Positions 41,460 through 53,100 of a stretch of DNA of 64,000 nt are shown here, piece by piece (within the stretch, counting starts at the first letter, position 1; every line of letters begins with the position of its first letter). Source of the DNA: Chrysophaeum taylorii. Lineage: Eukaryota > Sar > Pelagophyceae > Pelagomonadales > Pelagomonadaceae. The position numbers were made by a program, and so were the translations under genes. The stretch lies in the NCBI GenBank assembly GCA_029834535.1, contig JAQMWT010000047.1:1-64000 (forward strand). Reading direction: 5' to 3'. The notes below the pieces were generated by a model. The model was not told the origin of the DNA, did not search any database, and worked only from the letters and a program-made list of their open reading frames with translations.

Positions 41460-41471
41460 TCAGCGGCACCA

Positions 41472-42218
41472 ATGGCTGGCGACGGCCTGAAAAAGGTCGG
41501 GCGTATCGCGCTGTTGATCGCGATGGAGGAGGAGGCGGCGCCGATGATCGAGGTGCTCCAGTTAACACGGCGCGAGGCGAACTTCTGCGGGGCGCCGACG
41601 GTGGTGCACGAGGGCGAGTACAAGGGCGCCTACGTCGCGGTCGTTAACCCTGGCCGCGACAAGACGGGGGTCAACCTGATCGGGACCGACGCCGCCGCTC
41701 TGACGACCTTCCTCGCCGCGCGCGAGCTCGAGCCCGACCTCCTCATCAACGCGGGAACGTGCGGCGGCTTCAAACGCACGGGTGGGTCTATCGGCGACGT
41801 ATTTTGCGTTTCCTCGTTCCGCCACCACGACCGACGCATCGCGATCCCGGGCTACGATGAATTTGGGGTCGCCTGCCGGCAGGCGCTCCCGACGCCGAAT
41901 CTCGTCGAAACTCTAGGTCTCAAGACGGGGCCTTGCACGACCGGCAATTCCCTCGACTTTGTGCGCGAGGACGACGAACGCATGCATGCCTCCGCCGCCG
42001 TTGCGAAGGACATGGAGGGCGCGTCGATCGCCTGGGCGGCCCACATCGCCGGCGATATTCCCCTCATCGGCATTAAAGTCGTCACCGACATCGTCGACGG
42101 CGACAAGCCCACTCACGAGGAGTTTCTGCACAACTTGCAAGCAGCGGCCGCCAGTCTCCAGTCCCACGTCCCCAAGGTCATCGACTTCGTTGCAAACAAA
42201 CACATCACCGACTTGTAG
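41472..42218 (+). CDS. 5'-methylthioadenosine / S-adenosylhomocysteine nucleosidase
   Basis: Cleaves methylthioadenosine (and possibly SAH) to adenine in methionine salvage. 248 residues with the phosphorylase-fold marks: RIALLIAMEEEAAPMIEVL at the start, VNPGRDKTGVNLIGT, LLINAGTCGGF, VAKDMEGASIAWAAHI with the Met-Glu substrate-binding pair, and GIKVVTDIVDGDKPTHEEF with the catalytic Asp. The Asp-Ile-Val-Asp-Gly-Asp stretch resembles plant-type enzymes. Single exon. It starts only 12 bp downstream of the ligase stop, so promoter and UTRs must overlap the preceding gene. Confidence 0.92.
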   Translation: MAGDGLKKVGRIALLIAMEEEAAPMIEVLQLTRREANFCGAPTVVHEGEYKGAYVAVVNPGRDKTGVNLIGTDAAALTTFLAARELEPDLLINAGTCGGFKRTGGSIGDVFCVSSFRHHDRRIAIPGYDEFGVACRQALPTPNLVETLGLKTGPCTTGNSLDFVREDDERMHASAAVAKDMEGASIAWAAHIAGDIPLIGIKVVTDIVDGDKPTHEEFLHNLQAAAASLQSHVPKVIDFVANKHITDL

Positions 42219-42449
42219 AGTCCTTCTTTCTTTCCTCCGCGACGCGACCCCCCTCTGGCGGCGGCGGCAGCAAACGCCGACGCTACGACGTCGCCGCGCA
42301 CTTCCCTTTGCCCCTGGACTACTACGACGCGTCTCTGGATGGGATGCGTTGTTCTCTTGGGGCGAGTTTCAATGATACAACGGGCCCTAGACGCACGCGA
42401 GTATGTGTTCTCTGGTGTTGTTTGAAGGGCGGCGGTAACAGCAGCTAAT
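42219..42449 (+). other. Spacer with a possible lone exon
   Basis: A plus-strand stretch at about 42265-42360 reads RRYDVAAHFPLPLDYYDASL, which looks protein-like, but it has no start or splice context I can define. Confidence 0.25.
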
Positions 42450-43575
42450 CACTGGGCACCACGAAAGGCCAATGCTGGGATGGAGGTAGCGGGACCCTTG
42501 CGTTCAGCGCGCACAACATCAACGTCGACAGCAGCATTTCGCCGAGACTCGAAAACGTGAGCGACGTGGCCGAACAATATAACGTATTGTTGCCATAGTC
42601 AAAATAGTCAATGTAGTCGGCGAGTGCGAGACTTGATGTTCCTTGGTCGACTGTCGAGGCCGACTGAATGAACGTTATTGGTCGAGCAGCAGTATCTTCG
42701 GTCGGTGGCGTGTACCACCCACGTCCAGGTGTATGTGCTGTTGGGATAGAACGGCAAGTAGGGCGGAAAGATCAAGGCATTAGCGTAATATCCACGTCAG
42801 AGCCAGTCAGTTCGCTCGGACCTCGCATAGAACCGAGAATCTTCGCTACCCGGTTGGCCGTGGATAAGCATCAACAATGATACGCTCGAGATTTTGGCTA
42901 GCGTTACGAAAGTTCTTGTTCCAGAGTCAAGACAGATCTAAACTCCTCGTTGGCTTCAAAGATTGACTCGTTACGGCCGCGTCGGTGTTCGTTTCGCTGT
43001 ACTGCACGTCCGTGATCTGGACTCGATCGAAAGCCGTCCGCGCGATTGAGTCTGATTTCCACCCGTAATACAAGGTCGTCGGAAGTGGTGTCATCCATGC
43101 CGAAAACGACGCGGACCATTCAAAGATCGACCAATCGTGCGGAATTGTCGAAACACCAACGCGACTGTCCTCGCCGCTTTCAGCCGTCTCCTCGAAGCTG
43201 GTGAAGTAGACGAATGAAAACATCTCACTAAAGCTTGCTTCAGACCTTCCGTTTCGTTTCGGGGCTCCAAACATAATGCGAAACGGAGACCCAGAAGTCG
43301 AGTCTTACCGTGCTGTTGTCCGATTCGCGCTTCTTTACCCACTCCATATTCGTGCTGGTCATCCAGTCGAGCCGAGATTGGCCAAAGCAAGGACCAATCG
43401 ACCAAAATTCATTGCTCGGTAAGGTCCACCCGGTGTCGACGTCCGCCATCCCTCTAGAGACGCGCGTCGAAGAGCTCCCTTGACGGAGCTCGTACCACCA
43501 CTCTCCGAGAGCCGCATCACACGTCTTGACGCGTACGGAAAACAGCGTTGAGCTCAAGAAGAAAACGTTTGCCAC
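42450..43575 (-). pseudogene. Degenerate gene of unknown family
   Basis: On the minus strand, overlapping frames together look like one former protein. The first begins at 43575 (ATG) with a hydrophobic signal-like start (MANVFFLSSTLF), then GWTLPSNEFWSIGPCFGQS. Others follow: FSFVYFTSFEETAESGED, STIPHDWSIFEWSASFSAW, and toward 42450 YGNNTLYCSATSLTFSSLG. At least three shifts and several stops interrupt it. Composition suggests a secreted beta-sandwich protein. The solo copia LTR sits about 135 bp upstream of its start, where its promoter would be. Only part of this reading is certain. Confidence 0.4.
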
Positions 43576-43709
43576 GGAAAGATGAAAAAAGGGCGTGGAT
43601 CAAACATCTCTGTCGCGATCGTTGGAAGGTGGCGGATGAAGCAGCACTGTTGGAGCGGCGTGGGCTTTTCCTTGCTGCGACGGCACGGGAAGATTTCGAA
43701 GGTCGTAAG

Positions 43710-44034
43710 CGACAGAGAAATCTGGTGCCTCTTCCCCTTATCCGTCCGTTGAGAACGTGATCTATTCCTTACCCTTCTTCTTCCTTTCTACACAATCAAT
43801 TAGTCCTCTGATTTGTGCCTACGCTCATCATCATGGTCTAGCGCGTCCCGAGGTATGTAGCACTATACATTTTACCTTTCTGGTGTAGTTCTAGATGCCG
43901 CCTGTTGTGTTCTGAGGATATAGGGAACATACCTTTTCATCCCCCGAATTAAATTACTTCCAGACGTTCATGATGAGACGGGATGGTTTCCCAGGTGACT
44001 TACCACTGCTTGCTAATGCTCTGCAGTGTTGTTC
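43710..44034 (+). repeat. Solo copia LTR
   Basis: It matches the LTR at 13654-13970 along its whole length, from the ACAGAGAAATCTG block to the closing GCTCTGCA, with no internal element sequence on either side. Differences are few percent plus small indels. No clear target duplication. A solo LTR is the usual outcome of LTR-LTR recombination. Confidence 0.85.
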
Positions 44035-44209
44035 AACAAATCGGCAGGCAGTGGCTTCGAGGTAACGAGAACAACCGAGAACCAGGACAACGTCGGCGTG
44101 TGGCGTCCACTTGGGGACAACGATCCTGTCCCAAACGCCTTTCTATCTCTGGTTTGGACATAATATGCTCCAGCGAGCACTTTCACCCGTGCGTCCTCTG
44201 CGAGTGACA

Positions 44210-44600
44210 GCCTAAGACACCAGTCGTTGCGACGACGACCATCGTGCCGTCGTAAATTCTAAAGCCTCCCAAGCCCACGTTCTGTCCGGCGTCAACTTAC
44301 TCTTGACCTCCTCCGCGATTTCCAATACGTCGACGTGCCGCGCTTCGAAAATCCACTCAGAATACAAGCTTATTCGAAGATACCCCCACGAAGGTCACCC
44401 GGAAATTGACCGCCCCCCTGCCCGCAGCTAGCCTGTGAGAGGGTCGAACGAGGCGTCGATCGGTGCCTCGAGAAACTCGGGGGGAGCGCATTTGCGATTT
44501 CTAGCTGCTGTCACCATGTCATGAAATCTGGGATCGATGTGGAAATCGTCATAGCTGCTGTCGCTGCGGGCGCCGATCGGGAGCCCCCGACCGAGGATTC
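44210..44600 (-). pseudogene. Minus-strand coding relic, unrecognised
   Basis: Two short minus-strand pieces look protein-like: one with SYDDFHIDPRFHDMVTAARN and PPEFLEAPIDASFDPLTG (about 44425-44580) and one with WIFEARHVDVLEIAEEVKSK (about 44215-44360). Frames do not connect without stops. I cannot name the family. They might be exons of a lost gene. Confidence 0.3.
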
Positions 44601-44691
44601 ATTGTGCTGAAGCGGAGAGCGCGCCAAGTGCCGTTTAAAATTCGGGTTAGGCCGCCAAAGACTTGGCAAAGTCAAGTCGCGTTAATTACCA

Positions 44692-44855
44692 GCCTTTGGT
44701 TGAAAAGCTAGCCCTTTTGAAGAGAAGGGTTTATTTTAACCAAAGCTCTTCGCCTGATTTTTGCGTTGGCGAAACCGTCGTCGCCAGCTCATTTCCTCAG
44801 TATGCTCGAAACTAAACGGATATCATGAACGGGAAGTTCAATGTGCGTCTGCCAC
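44692..44855 (-). repeat. Hairpin-bearing dispersed repeat, copy 2
   Basis: Reverse-complement match to 8160-8330. At its end CTTTGGTT (about 44696) pairs with AACCAAAG (about 44745), with an inner CCCTT/AAGGG pairing, giving a strong stem-loop. On the minus strand the repeat is entered by an open frame ending YATTFVTLVERQPAVWQTHI. Confidence 0.6.
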
Positions 44856-45059
44856 ACTGCTGGCTGGCGCTCGACCAAGGTGACGAAGGTGGTGGCGTAA
44901 TCGATTTGAATCAAGCTGATCGCGATACTTGCGTCGCTCTTGCACGCTGTGATGGCCTCGGGAGAGTACAACTTCACGCGCACGCTCCTGCGCGGTTTGT
45001 ATGAGGCCCCCGGAGACGGGCCGCCGATTCCAGGGATCGGGCGGTAGAGCGATGATCAA

Positions 45060-45734
45060 CACGCAAGCCGCGCGGGCAAGTTCTTCGTCATCATTGACAA
45101 GTACGAGAAGAGGGTGGGGAAAGGCAAGGCGAAGGTGGTTCGGAGCTCGACGCTGTACGACACAAAGGAGGAGGCTGCTGCAGCGAGGGACGACTTTCGG
45201 CAGGAGCACGAGCCGCAGGAGAACAAGCGCAAGCCTGCGGGCGCGCCGGTTGCCTCGGAGGAGACGGCGAAGAGACCGCCGAAGTTGATGGCCGCGTCGT
45301 CGCCGCCGCTGAAGAAGGCCAGGTTCGCGCCGGCCTTTGTGGGACCGAAACGGGTGCTCGTCGTGCCGTCGGAGACAGCTCACTGGGCCGGCCTCTCCAG
45401 AACAAGAAGCGCAAGGATGAGTTCATCGACTCAAAGCGTGCCGAGGATCTCGCCAAGTGCTTGCAGCGCGCCCAGAGAAAGCGGAAGACGAGGCACTTTT
45501 CAGGAACTTTTCGAGGAACATGGCGTACGTTTCATGCGGTACTTGCGGACGGCCCGCGAGTACAAGCTCGTCTACCGCGCCGAGAATGGAGGCAAAGACG
45601 AGATCGCCCATCTCGCGATCGAAACCCAGCGCCACGCCAAGAAGCTCAAGCGGAATGCCGGAGCGCTTCGCTCCATTCCCCAGTCTGAGCTGCAGCGCGC
45701 GAACAACAGCGGCATGGACTCTATTGCCGAATAA
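45060..45734 (+). pseudogene. Degenerate frame with AP2-like N-terminal segment
   Basis: An open stretch begins near 45080 with KFFVIIDKYEKRVGKGKAKV followed by STLYDTKEEAAAARDDF, which resembles the strand-helix of AP2/ERF-type DNA-binding domains. A basic linker (KRPPKLMAASSPPLKKARF) follows and a final helical block EEHGVRFMRYLRTAREYKLV ends at a stop at 45734. Adjacent frames also hold coding-like text, so frames have probably slipped in between. No known family beyond the weak AP2-like pattern. Confidence 0.35.
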
Positions 45735-46440
45735 ATTCGTAGTAGACCGCTGGACAGTGTCGCGATAGGTCCGAGAGGGTACCCCGCACACTTCAGAGCC
45801 GAGTCCGCGTCGAAATCCGGGGGTCTCGGGCCATTTTATCCGTACCGCGGGCGACCGAAGACAGATTTTGAGCCTCAATGGACTAAAAGAGGGCTCACGT
45901 CGCTCTGCCGGGTCGCCTGAGACCACTTGTACCTGCACGGGCAGCGCAAGGGGACGTTTCGGCGGGTGTGGCCGGGCGACACGCGGGTTTCGGTCGGCGC
46001 GATTTTTTCTTTTTTTTGCGCAAACTGAAAGTGGGTTTATGGTCGAATAAGCTTGTACAAGGCTGCGGATACGATCGAGCGCAGCAGCACAAGACTGAGC
46101 AGCAGCTTTTGTTGCGATTGCTAGAAAGCTTCCAGAATTCGACCATAATCCGCAGGGCCTCACACGGTCGCCTTCCATTCTTTGAGCATCGAATTGCTTC
46201 GCATCTACACACCATCGGCCGAATCTTGATCTCGAACCGCAACCCTAAACCGTGGAATTTACTTCTTTACCCTGAGTCTGCTCCCACCGTGCGCGCCGAC
46301 GCCACCGCTGTGGCTAGCTCCTGCCTCGCCTTCTCTCCTCCGCGGCCTCTTCCTGACCCCTCCGCGTTTGCTGTCAACTCTCTCATTCGGGAGCGGTCGG
46401 CCCTCCGAAACTTTGACGCCTTCGCAGTCTGGTTAAAGAA
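45735..46440. other. Spacer, nothing recognised
   Basis: Short frames on both strands show no conserved motif and no repeats shared with the rest of the window. Confidence 0.5.
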
Positions 46441-46780
46441 CCCAGGGCGGACACGGCTGCGCCAAGGTCACTGAGGCCACGCCGACGGCGGCCCTGCTCC
46501 GCCGCATCTACCGCGAGTGGGGCCTCCCAGCTGCCTTGGGCCGGGCGTTTTGGTGCGCTTTCACCGCCCTCAGCCACGTCAACGCCTGCGGCAGCCCAAC
46601 CCAGGCCCCCTGCGCACAGCAGGAAGTCACACTCCGTCGCATGTATATCCGGCGGCAGGACCCGTACGTCCTACGGGCTGGTCCTGTTGTCTCTTCGCCT
46701 GCTTCCACTGCTCGGGGCCAAGCCTTGCCACACGTATATAAGCACGGGTTACCGCGCGTGGTACTCGGTGCAAAGACATA
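46441..46780 (+). pseudogene. LINE-like ORF2 3'-terminal fragment, second copy
   Basis: The plus strand encodes RRIYREWGLPAALGRAFWCA and EVTLRRMYIRRQDPYVLRAG, clearly related to the fragment at 10735-11375 on the minus strand. Only the last third of that fragment is present and frame changes occur on the left. No tail or target duplication is apparent. Confidence 0.5.
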
Positions 46781-46944
46781 AAAAGTCTCTGGGTGCTCCC
46801 CCGATCGAAGGCCGTTCCATCTTCCTGGGGTTCGGGAGCCGCAATGAAACACCCTGGTGGCCGTCTCGAGTCTGACGATCGCCATCCTCAGCAGCAGGGT
46901 CCAGGCTGAAGATTCTCGCGATCCTAACACGCCATCTGCGAAGG

Positions 46945-48356
46945 ATGATCGGACGCGGGCCCCGACCAGTCACGGCGCTGTCGCAAGTTGTGGCATTTGA
47001 CGTGTCTCACGACGAGCAGTCGACGTCCTCGAATACGAGCGAGCCAAACGAGACCCCCGAGGTGGCCGCGCCAGTCCAAACTGGCCCGAGTCCGTCGCGC
47101 CCGGCATCCGTGGTGCCGCGACGAGCGCGCGCAAATCAGGATCGCGAGCGCACGAATAAGATAATAGCGCTTGCGGCATCGAAAGCCTCGCTCGCGGCGG
47201 CTAAGTTGCGCCTTCAGCTGCTGGAGGCTGAGGCACGAAAGAAGCGCGAAAAGGTTGATCCGCCGAAGATCTCTACGGAGGCTACCGTGGCGACCGCCGA
47301 GGCGGCTGCGGCGGCGGCGGCGGCGGATAGTGCCCCCGCGGCAGCGATCGCGACGGAGGCGTCAGTCGAGCCCATCAAGGCGCTGTCATCGTGGTGTCAG
47401 AACTTTGTGGAAACGGCTGTCGAGCGCGCGGCGAGGGCCAAGGAGGCACGAGCAGAGGTACTCGCACCGATGCAGGATTTTGTTCTCGAGCAGTTCCGCG
47501 ATTCGCAGTCGGCCAATACCGACTGGGACACGGAGTCGGCTGACTCGGTCGAATCAAGAAAACGCGAAATGCCACCCAAGCAGACGCCACCAAAGCCGCC
47601 CAAGCGCCTTCGCGTCGTCCGTTACTTTGGCGACGGCGAGACGCTACCCGACGAGCCTGCCGCTCCAGCGCCGGCTCCGCCCCCACGGGCGCCCGCGCCC
47701 GCGCAAGCAGTAGCCCCGCCTCTGGTGCCGCAGCCGCAGCCGACGATGAGGCGCGCTACGAGCACCGACGCTCGCTCGACAGTGCGAAATGAACGCGGCG
47801 GGTACAACCAAGTCGCGGCCGTGCTTGAGAGCGCCAAGGTTGACTCGAAGGCCCGGCGCACGCAGGTGCAACACCAAGAGCACGCGACGAGGCTGGCCAA
47901 CGCGACGCAAGACATCGAATCGAGGCTGATGAATATGCGCGCGCAGATCGCCGAGCGCGAGCAGGAGAAGCTGACGACGTACGAGATCGATTCGGAGACG
48001 CACGCGCAGATGATCGCCGAGCCGGTGCGGCACCGCGAGCACGCGAGGCTAGCGACGACGCGAGATGTCGAGGCACGAATGATGAACTTGCGCCCGCAGA
48101 TGATGGAGCGCCGCGCCAACGTTGCGCCCGCCACACAATTTCAATCGAGACAAAACGGCAACGCGCGCATCCGCGATACCTACGAATTTTACGAGCCGCA
48201 GTACGACGACGATGGCGATGCGGCGATCGGCCGACTGCTCAGCATTCGCCTCGAGCTCGCCGCTGCCGCCTCGGTGAGTGAGCTTTTTTTTCCAAAGGAC
48301 TCAAACAAGTGTGGTGCCCGCAGGCCCTCGAGACGCACGAGTGCGTCCCACGGTAA
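46945..48356 (+). CDS. Uncharacterised low-complexity, coiled-coil protein
   Basis: The frame starts at an ATG and runs about 440 residues before a likely intron. It is rich in Ala, Glu, Arg and Pro. A helical Ala-rich segment (about 70-200) is followed by a basic, Pro-rich linker (PPKQTPPKPPKRLRVVRYFG) and two related helical units (HATRLANATQDIESRLMNMR and HARLATTRDVEARMMNLRPQ) forming a degenerate repeat. A good donor (GTGAGT, 48274) and acceptor (CCCGCAG, 48317-48323) define a possible 50-nt intron, after which the frame ends at 48354-48356. Without splicing it runs to 48450. It could be a nucleic-acid-binding host protein or an ORF1-type protein linked to the LINE fragment just upstream. 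Confidence 0.45.
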
Positions 48357-48456
48357 TTCAGGGAGTCCCCCACAAACCATGTCGCAGGTCCCACATGCGA
48401 CGAGCGCAGCGCACGACACACGACAGCGTCTCGCTCGTTTTCGTCAATAAGCGATC

Positions 48457-48940
48457 ACAGGTGCCATTGCCACCCTCAAGCGCGACGTCCGATCCGGAGT
48501 CTCTGGGTTGCAGTGCGCTCACCTTGTCGTTGTCGCAGATGGGCCGAGTCTCGACCATGGGCACGAGATCTCGAGCGCGCTTCGACGCCGTGATTGCGGA
48601 CTTGGCGGACTCGTTCTTGCGATGATATGTTCTGGTCCACGTTGTCAAAACACACATTTTTCTGTATTCCAGGTGCGTTCGACGGCGACAAGAACGAAGA
48701 AGAAGGTAGTGATCACTGCCAGCTTGGTCTCGGGCCGACAGCCAGCAACGGCACTTCCTTTCACGACAAAGAAAGGCTGCGCTTTTGCTGCGTCGGCCTG
48801 CTGACCCGCGTTGTATTTTTAGATTCCAACAAATGATCCTGCTTCTTTCATGCGGGGGGTGTTATTGATAATCAATCTGTGATTGACAGCGGACTCTGGT
48901 GGACTGTAAGAGCTGGTCTTGAGATCGATCTCGGCCCCTC

Positions 48941-48973
<33 letters not shown>

Positions 48974-49178
48974 TGAGGGCTGGGCGATGGTACCTACAAC
49001 GGATTGGGGAAAACGAGGGATAGACAACCTTGGCGGTTTGTTTCCTCCTACATCGCGCGCTTGCCCCTCTCGCTCCTTCCCTCCCAAGGGGATGAGGGGG
49101 CAGTTGTGCAATCCGAAAGTTTTTCGCGCTCAATGTCGCCACGTTATGAACAGAAGGGTGGCGTTATTAGGAGGTCGG
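48457..49178. other. Spacer with (CTGT)n microsatellite
   Basis: A perfect (CTGT)n run at about 48943-48973 is the only notable feature. Small frames are unsupported. Confidence 0.6.
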
Positions 49179-50080
49179 TCACCAGCCGTTGTTCGTCGGT
49201 TTCCAATAGTCCCCGGCCCAGCCCGACTTAGCCCGGGGGCGAGGGAGGAGCTCGGGCACGAGCGAGAGATCAAGGTCGGCGGACAGGTCCACCGCCGAGA
49301 GGTGCCAGATGGCCTGGTCGGCGAGAGTCGTGTCGTCATGCGCCGGGCCAAGGAGGAGCCTAGCTGTTCGGGTCCACGCCACCCACGAGGCGTCGTCTCC
49401 GAGCACGAACGCGACGACTCCGAAAAGTTCTTCGCCCGTGGCGAGATTTTGGACAAGCGTATCCAAGGCGACGGCGGCGGATATGGCGGGTCGCCAGCCC
49501 TTGACGCCCGAGCCGAGGGACGGTACGGCGAGGGATGCCGCGCGCAAGCCGCGGGCGCGGTCGAAGACGGAAACGTAGGTTCTGGCGAGGATTCTGAGCG
49601 GAACCGACGAGTACGCGCGATCCTTGTCTCCGTCGGGCCGGCCTTGGTAGTGACCTAAGACGGGTGACATGGATTCACGCGCCGCTGACCTTCGTACATG
49701 AACTCGGAGTCGGGGGCCACGGCGTGAATAACGTGGTCGGCATCCAGCGCGCCAAACGCCCGCGTCGCGATGGCGTCCCCCGGAGCGCAGCGCTGCGTCG
49801 CCGACGCGCCGCGCTTGGCCGTCTGCTCCCAGCGCGAGATATCGCGCCGCGGTCCGCCCTCCTCGACGGGAGTCGGCGTCAACGCCTTCAACGCGAGGCA
49901 CGCCTCCCGCAGCCTCGGGCCGCCGGCCTCGCGCACCGCACCGTCAACGTTCTTCCGCGACGTAAACCTCCAGTAGAGAGGCTGATCGTTTCCACACAGA
50001 GCGTCGTTCGCGCTCGTCACCAGCGCGCTCGCCGACTGCTTGGCCAGATCGCCGCGGACTAGGCGGACCACCACGACCAT
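49179..50080 (-). CDS. Macro-domain (ADP-ribose-binding) protein, two exons
   Basis: Macro domains bind or hydrolyse ADP-ribose and related groups. Exon 1 (50080-49690) has the start VRLVRGDLAKQSASALVTSA, NDALCGN, a GAVREAGGPRLREAC stretch for the ribose-binding loop, CAPGDAIATRAFG and VIHAVAP. Exon 2 (49654-49179) has RILARTYVSVFDRARGL, SLAVPSLGSGVKGWRP for the phosphate-binding loop, and EELFGVVAFVL. A 35-nt intron (49655-49689, GTCAGC...TCTTAG) joins them in frame. The total is exactly 289 codons, and neither exon frame alone covers the domain. Start codons of this and the divergent EF-hand/WD40 gene are 63 bp apart. Confidence 0.85.
49655..49689 (-). other. Ultra-short intron, 35 nt, in macro-domain gene
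   Basis: Read on the minus strand it begins GTCAGCGG and ends CGTCTTAG. Its removal joins FMYEG to HYQGRPDGDK and restores a complete macro fold. Confidence 0.75.
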
Positions 50081-50143
50081 GACGTCACCACGTTTGTTGA
50101 TTTTTCCGTCAGCGGAAACAATAATAATAAGTCTACGAGTATC
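50081..50143. promoter_or_regulatory. Putative bidirectional promoter, macro protein / EF-hand-WD40
   Basis: 63 bp between divergent ATGs, AT-rich in the middle (AATAATAATAA at about 50121-50131). No motif can be named. Confidence 0.5.
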
Positions 50144-53100
50144 ATGGGCTCCGCCGCGAAGCGGACGATGTTGCGGTTGCCCGCGCGCGAGCTCGTGACG
50201 ATGCGGACCGACTTCGAGTCGCACCCCGACGGACTCACGCTCGAGGCTTTCGTGCGCGTCATGCTGCGGCGCGCGCGCTCAACGCTCGCCAAGGACATGA
50301 TAAAGCGGGCAAAAGAGACCGCAAGCACTCTGCTCGAAATACCACAGCTCGACTCCGACGAAAGCGAGGTCGACGAATCGGATGAGCCTGCGGAGGGCGA
50401 GGGCCTCGTCAAACCATTGCTTGCGCTCGACGGGAGACCAAACCTCGGCGCCGTTAATGACCTCTGCGAAGTCTTTGACCGCATCGATAACGGCGACGGA
50501 TTCGTCGGCTGGGACGAATTCACGCGCTTTGTGATTCAGCAAGGTATGCACCAGGACGACCAATCGTTGGCCAACGACGTCTACTCGAAGCGCGAGGGCG
50601 CCGTCCACTCCGTCGGCTGGAGAAGGCCTGGCGAAGGTGGTCCTGGCCCCCTCCGCGTCTTCCGCTGGGTGCCGGAGCTCCAGAAGCTCTGGATCGGCGC
50701 GGTTGCCTCCTGGGCTATCTACGATCCCTTTCCTCCGCGGAGATCCTGCGACAACACCGAGTCGCTTGTCTACACCGCCAAGCTCCACCCCGTGACCGAA
50801 TGCAAACTCATGACTGTCCGGGATATCGTTGCAAACGAGCCTGCTGGTAGTAGTCCACTTCGCAGTCGTTTCTCATCCCAGCCTACGCGCCCTGCGATGG
50901 TAGGTGCTCGCGGCGAGGACGACAGATACGTCGAGCACCACCGAAAACCGAAAAAAGAAGAAGATGAAGAAGAAGTGCGAGAAAAAGAAGGCGAAGACGA
51001 CGAGGATGAGCAAAAGACAAAGAAAAAGGCGACAGGGTGTAAGACGGCGAAGAAAGGCGACTCCTCGACCGCCACGGAGGCTTTGGATTTGGTCTTCGCG
51101 CCGTGCGACGACCTGATTGTTGTGCTCGCGTCTGACAAAACGCTGCGCTACTACCGCATTGCTAGCCTGTCGTCTCTTAACAACGAGACCATCCGCGCCA
51201 TGGGAGCCACTCGTGTGCCGCTACCCTTCACACGCCTGGCCTGGTGGGCCGGTGCTGTTCTCGAAGGTCAGCACCGCGGAGCGCGGCTCGCATTCCTTGG
51301 CGGCCCCACCGCGGAGCCAACGGTGCTCGCAGTACAACCATTCGACCCTCGGCCCAAGCCCGGCATCAATCACGACGCGGGCGGCGAGCCGCCGCTCGTC
51401 GCAGATTTCTCGCGTCTTCGTGGGCACACGGACGTCGTCACGGACATGCTCATCCTCAGACAACCCAAGCACATCTTCACAGGATACTATCGCCACTCGG
51501 GTTCTGACGACGACGACGAGGACGTGCTGCCACGTGAGATAGGATTGTTGGCGACCGCCTCTCTCGACCGCACAATCTGTCTTTGGATCTTGCCGACGTG
51601 TAAACGCGCGACTCGCCTCGTGGGCCACCACGCGGGCGTGCGCGCGCTCGCGTACGATGCGTCGCAGCACCTGCTCTTCTCTTCCGGCTTTGAATACGGA
51701 ATTCGGGCCTGGGGCATCACGGGAGAGCAGGCCTTTCCTATTTTCTCGCTTGAGGGAGGCCACTTCGCCTCGGTACGGCACGTCGGAGCAGCGCCGGGTG
51801 CCGTGAGTGCCGTCGTCTCGCTCGACGATTCGGGCCGACTGTGCTGGTGGGATGCGAGCCGCGATTCTGCATGCACACCGCAGGAACGCCTCCTTCAGAC
51901 CATGACGCTCCCACACAATCATCATTGCACGCTCGTCGCTGCGTGTGGGTTTGGCATCGACTTAGCGTCCGAACGACAACGTCGAGCAGCAGCGCCACGA
52001 CAAAGGGCGGCACACACCACTCGAAGCAGGAGTATCGAAACCAGGGACACTGCAGCTTCGGCCGCGATCCAATGGTCAACGAATGCTGTGAGCTTAGTGT
52101 GCGGCAGTACGAAAGGCGAGCTGTATCTGTATGATGCGGCCGATCGCAGGCCTCCAGAGGCCCCCGCGTCGCTTCTCGCGTACTCGTCTCGGGCGCAGGA
52201 GATTGCGTCAGTCCATGGCAGTTCGCTGAAAATCTGGAATGCCCACACAGGGTTGCTCGATCGCGAGTACGTTTCATTAACGCCCACTGGCGCGAGTACG
52301 ACGGGTATCTCGTTCAATGCTCGCGGCTTACGAGTCGTGGCGGCCGACCGTTCGGGCGGCGTCAGCACGCACGCTTCGCACGACGGGAGCTTGCTGTTGT
52401 CGCTCGAGCCGCACCAAGCAGAGGTCGGCGCTCTCGTGTATTCGCCCGAAGACCGGATCATCATTACCGTCAGCTGGGATCGTGCGGTCCACGTTTACGA
52501 CGAGCGCGAAACTAAGAACGCCCGAGACGCGTTGCTGCGGCGGTTGGACAACGCGCACGACGTCGACATCGTCGCGGTTTCTTTCAGTCGAGATCTCGGT
52601 CTCATCGCGACAGCGGCTGCCGACAACGATGTGCGGCTCTGGGACTTTGAAGACCTCCAGCTCGTTGGTTCCGTTCGTTACGAACACTCCTCGACCGCGC
52701 CCGCTATCGCCTTTCTCGACGCTCATCCCGTCCTCGCCATCGCCGACGCCAACGGTGATCTTTCGCTCGTACCCATCACCACCCGAGAAACAACTGCAAA
52801 ACGCGGCGACCTTTTTGTGGCCATTCGGTTTCCAGCCTTTGCGCGCGGAGCTGTTGGCCTCGAGACGGTCTTCGTCGAGACGAAGAAAAAGTTGCTGGTG
52901 TTCGCGGGCGAGGCTCGAGGCGACGTCAGCGTTGTCGACGTCAAACCGACACTAGACGACAATGGCGTGGGTGTGACCGAGGTGTTGCGATGGCGCTGGA
53001 AGGGCTACAATCCTCGCCGTCGCCTACGTCGAGACCACGTTCTCGGGTCGTTTCAGACTGAGAACTACGACGCTTGCCGAGAAAACGGGGAGAAGAAAAA

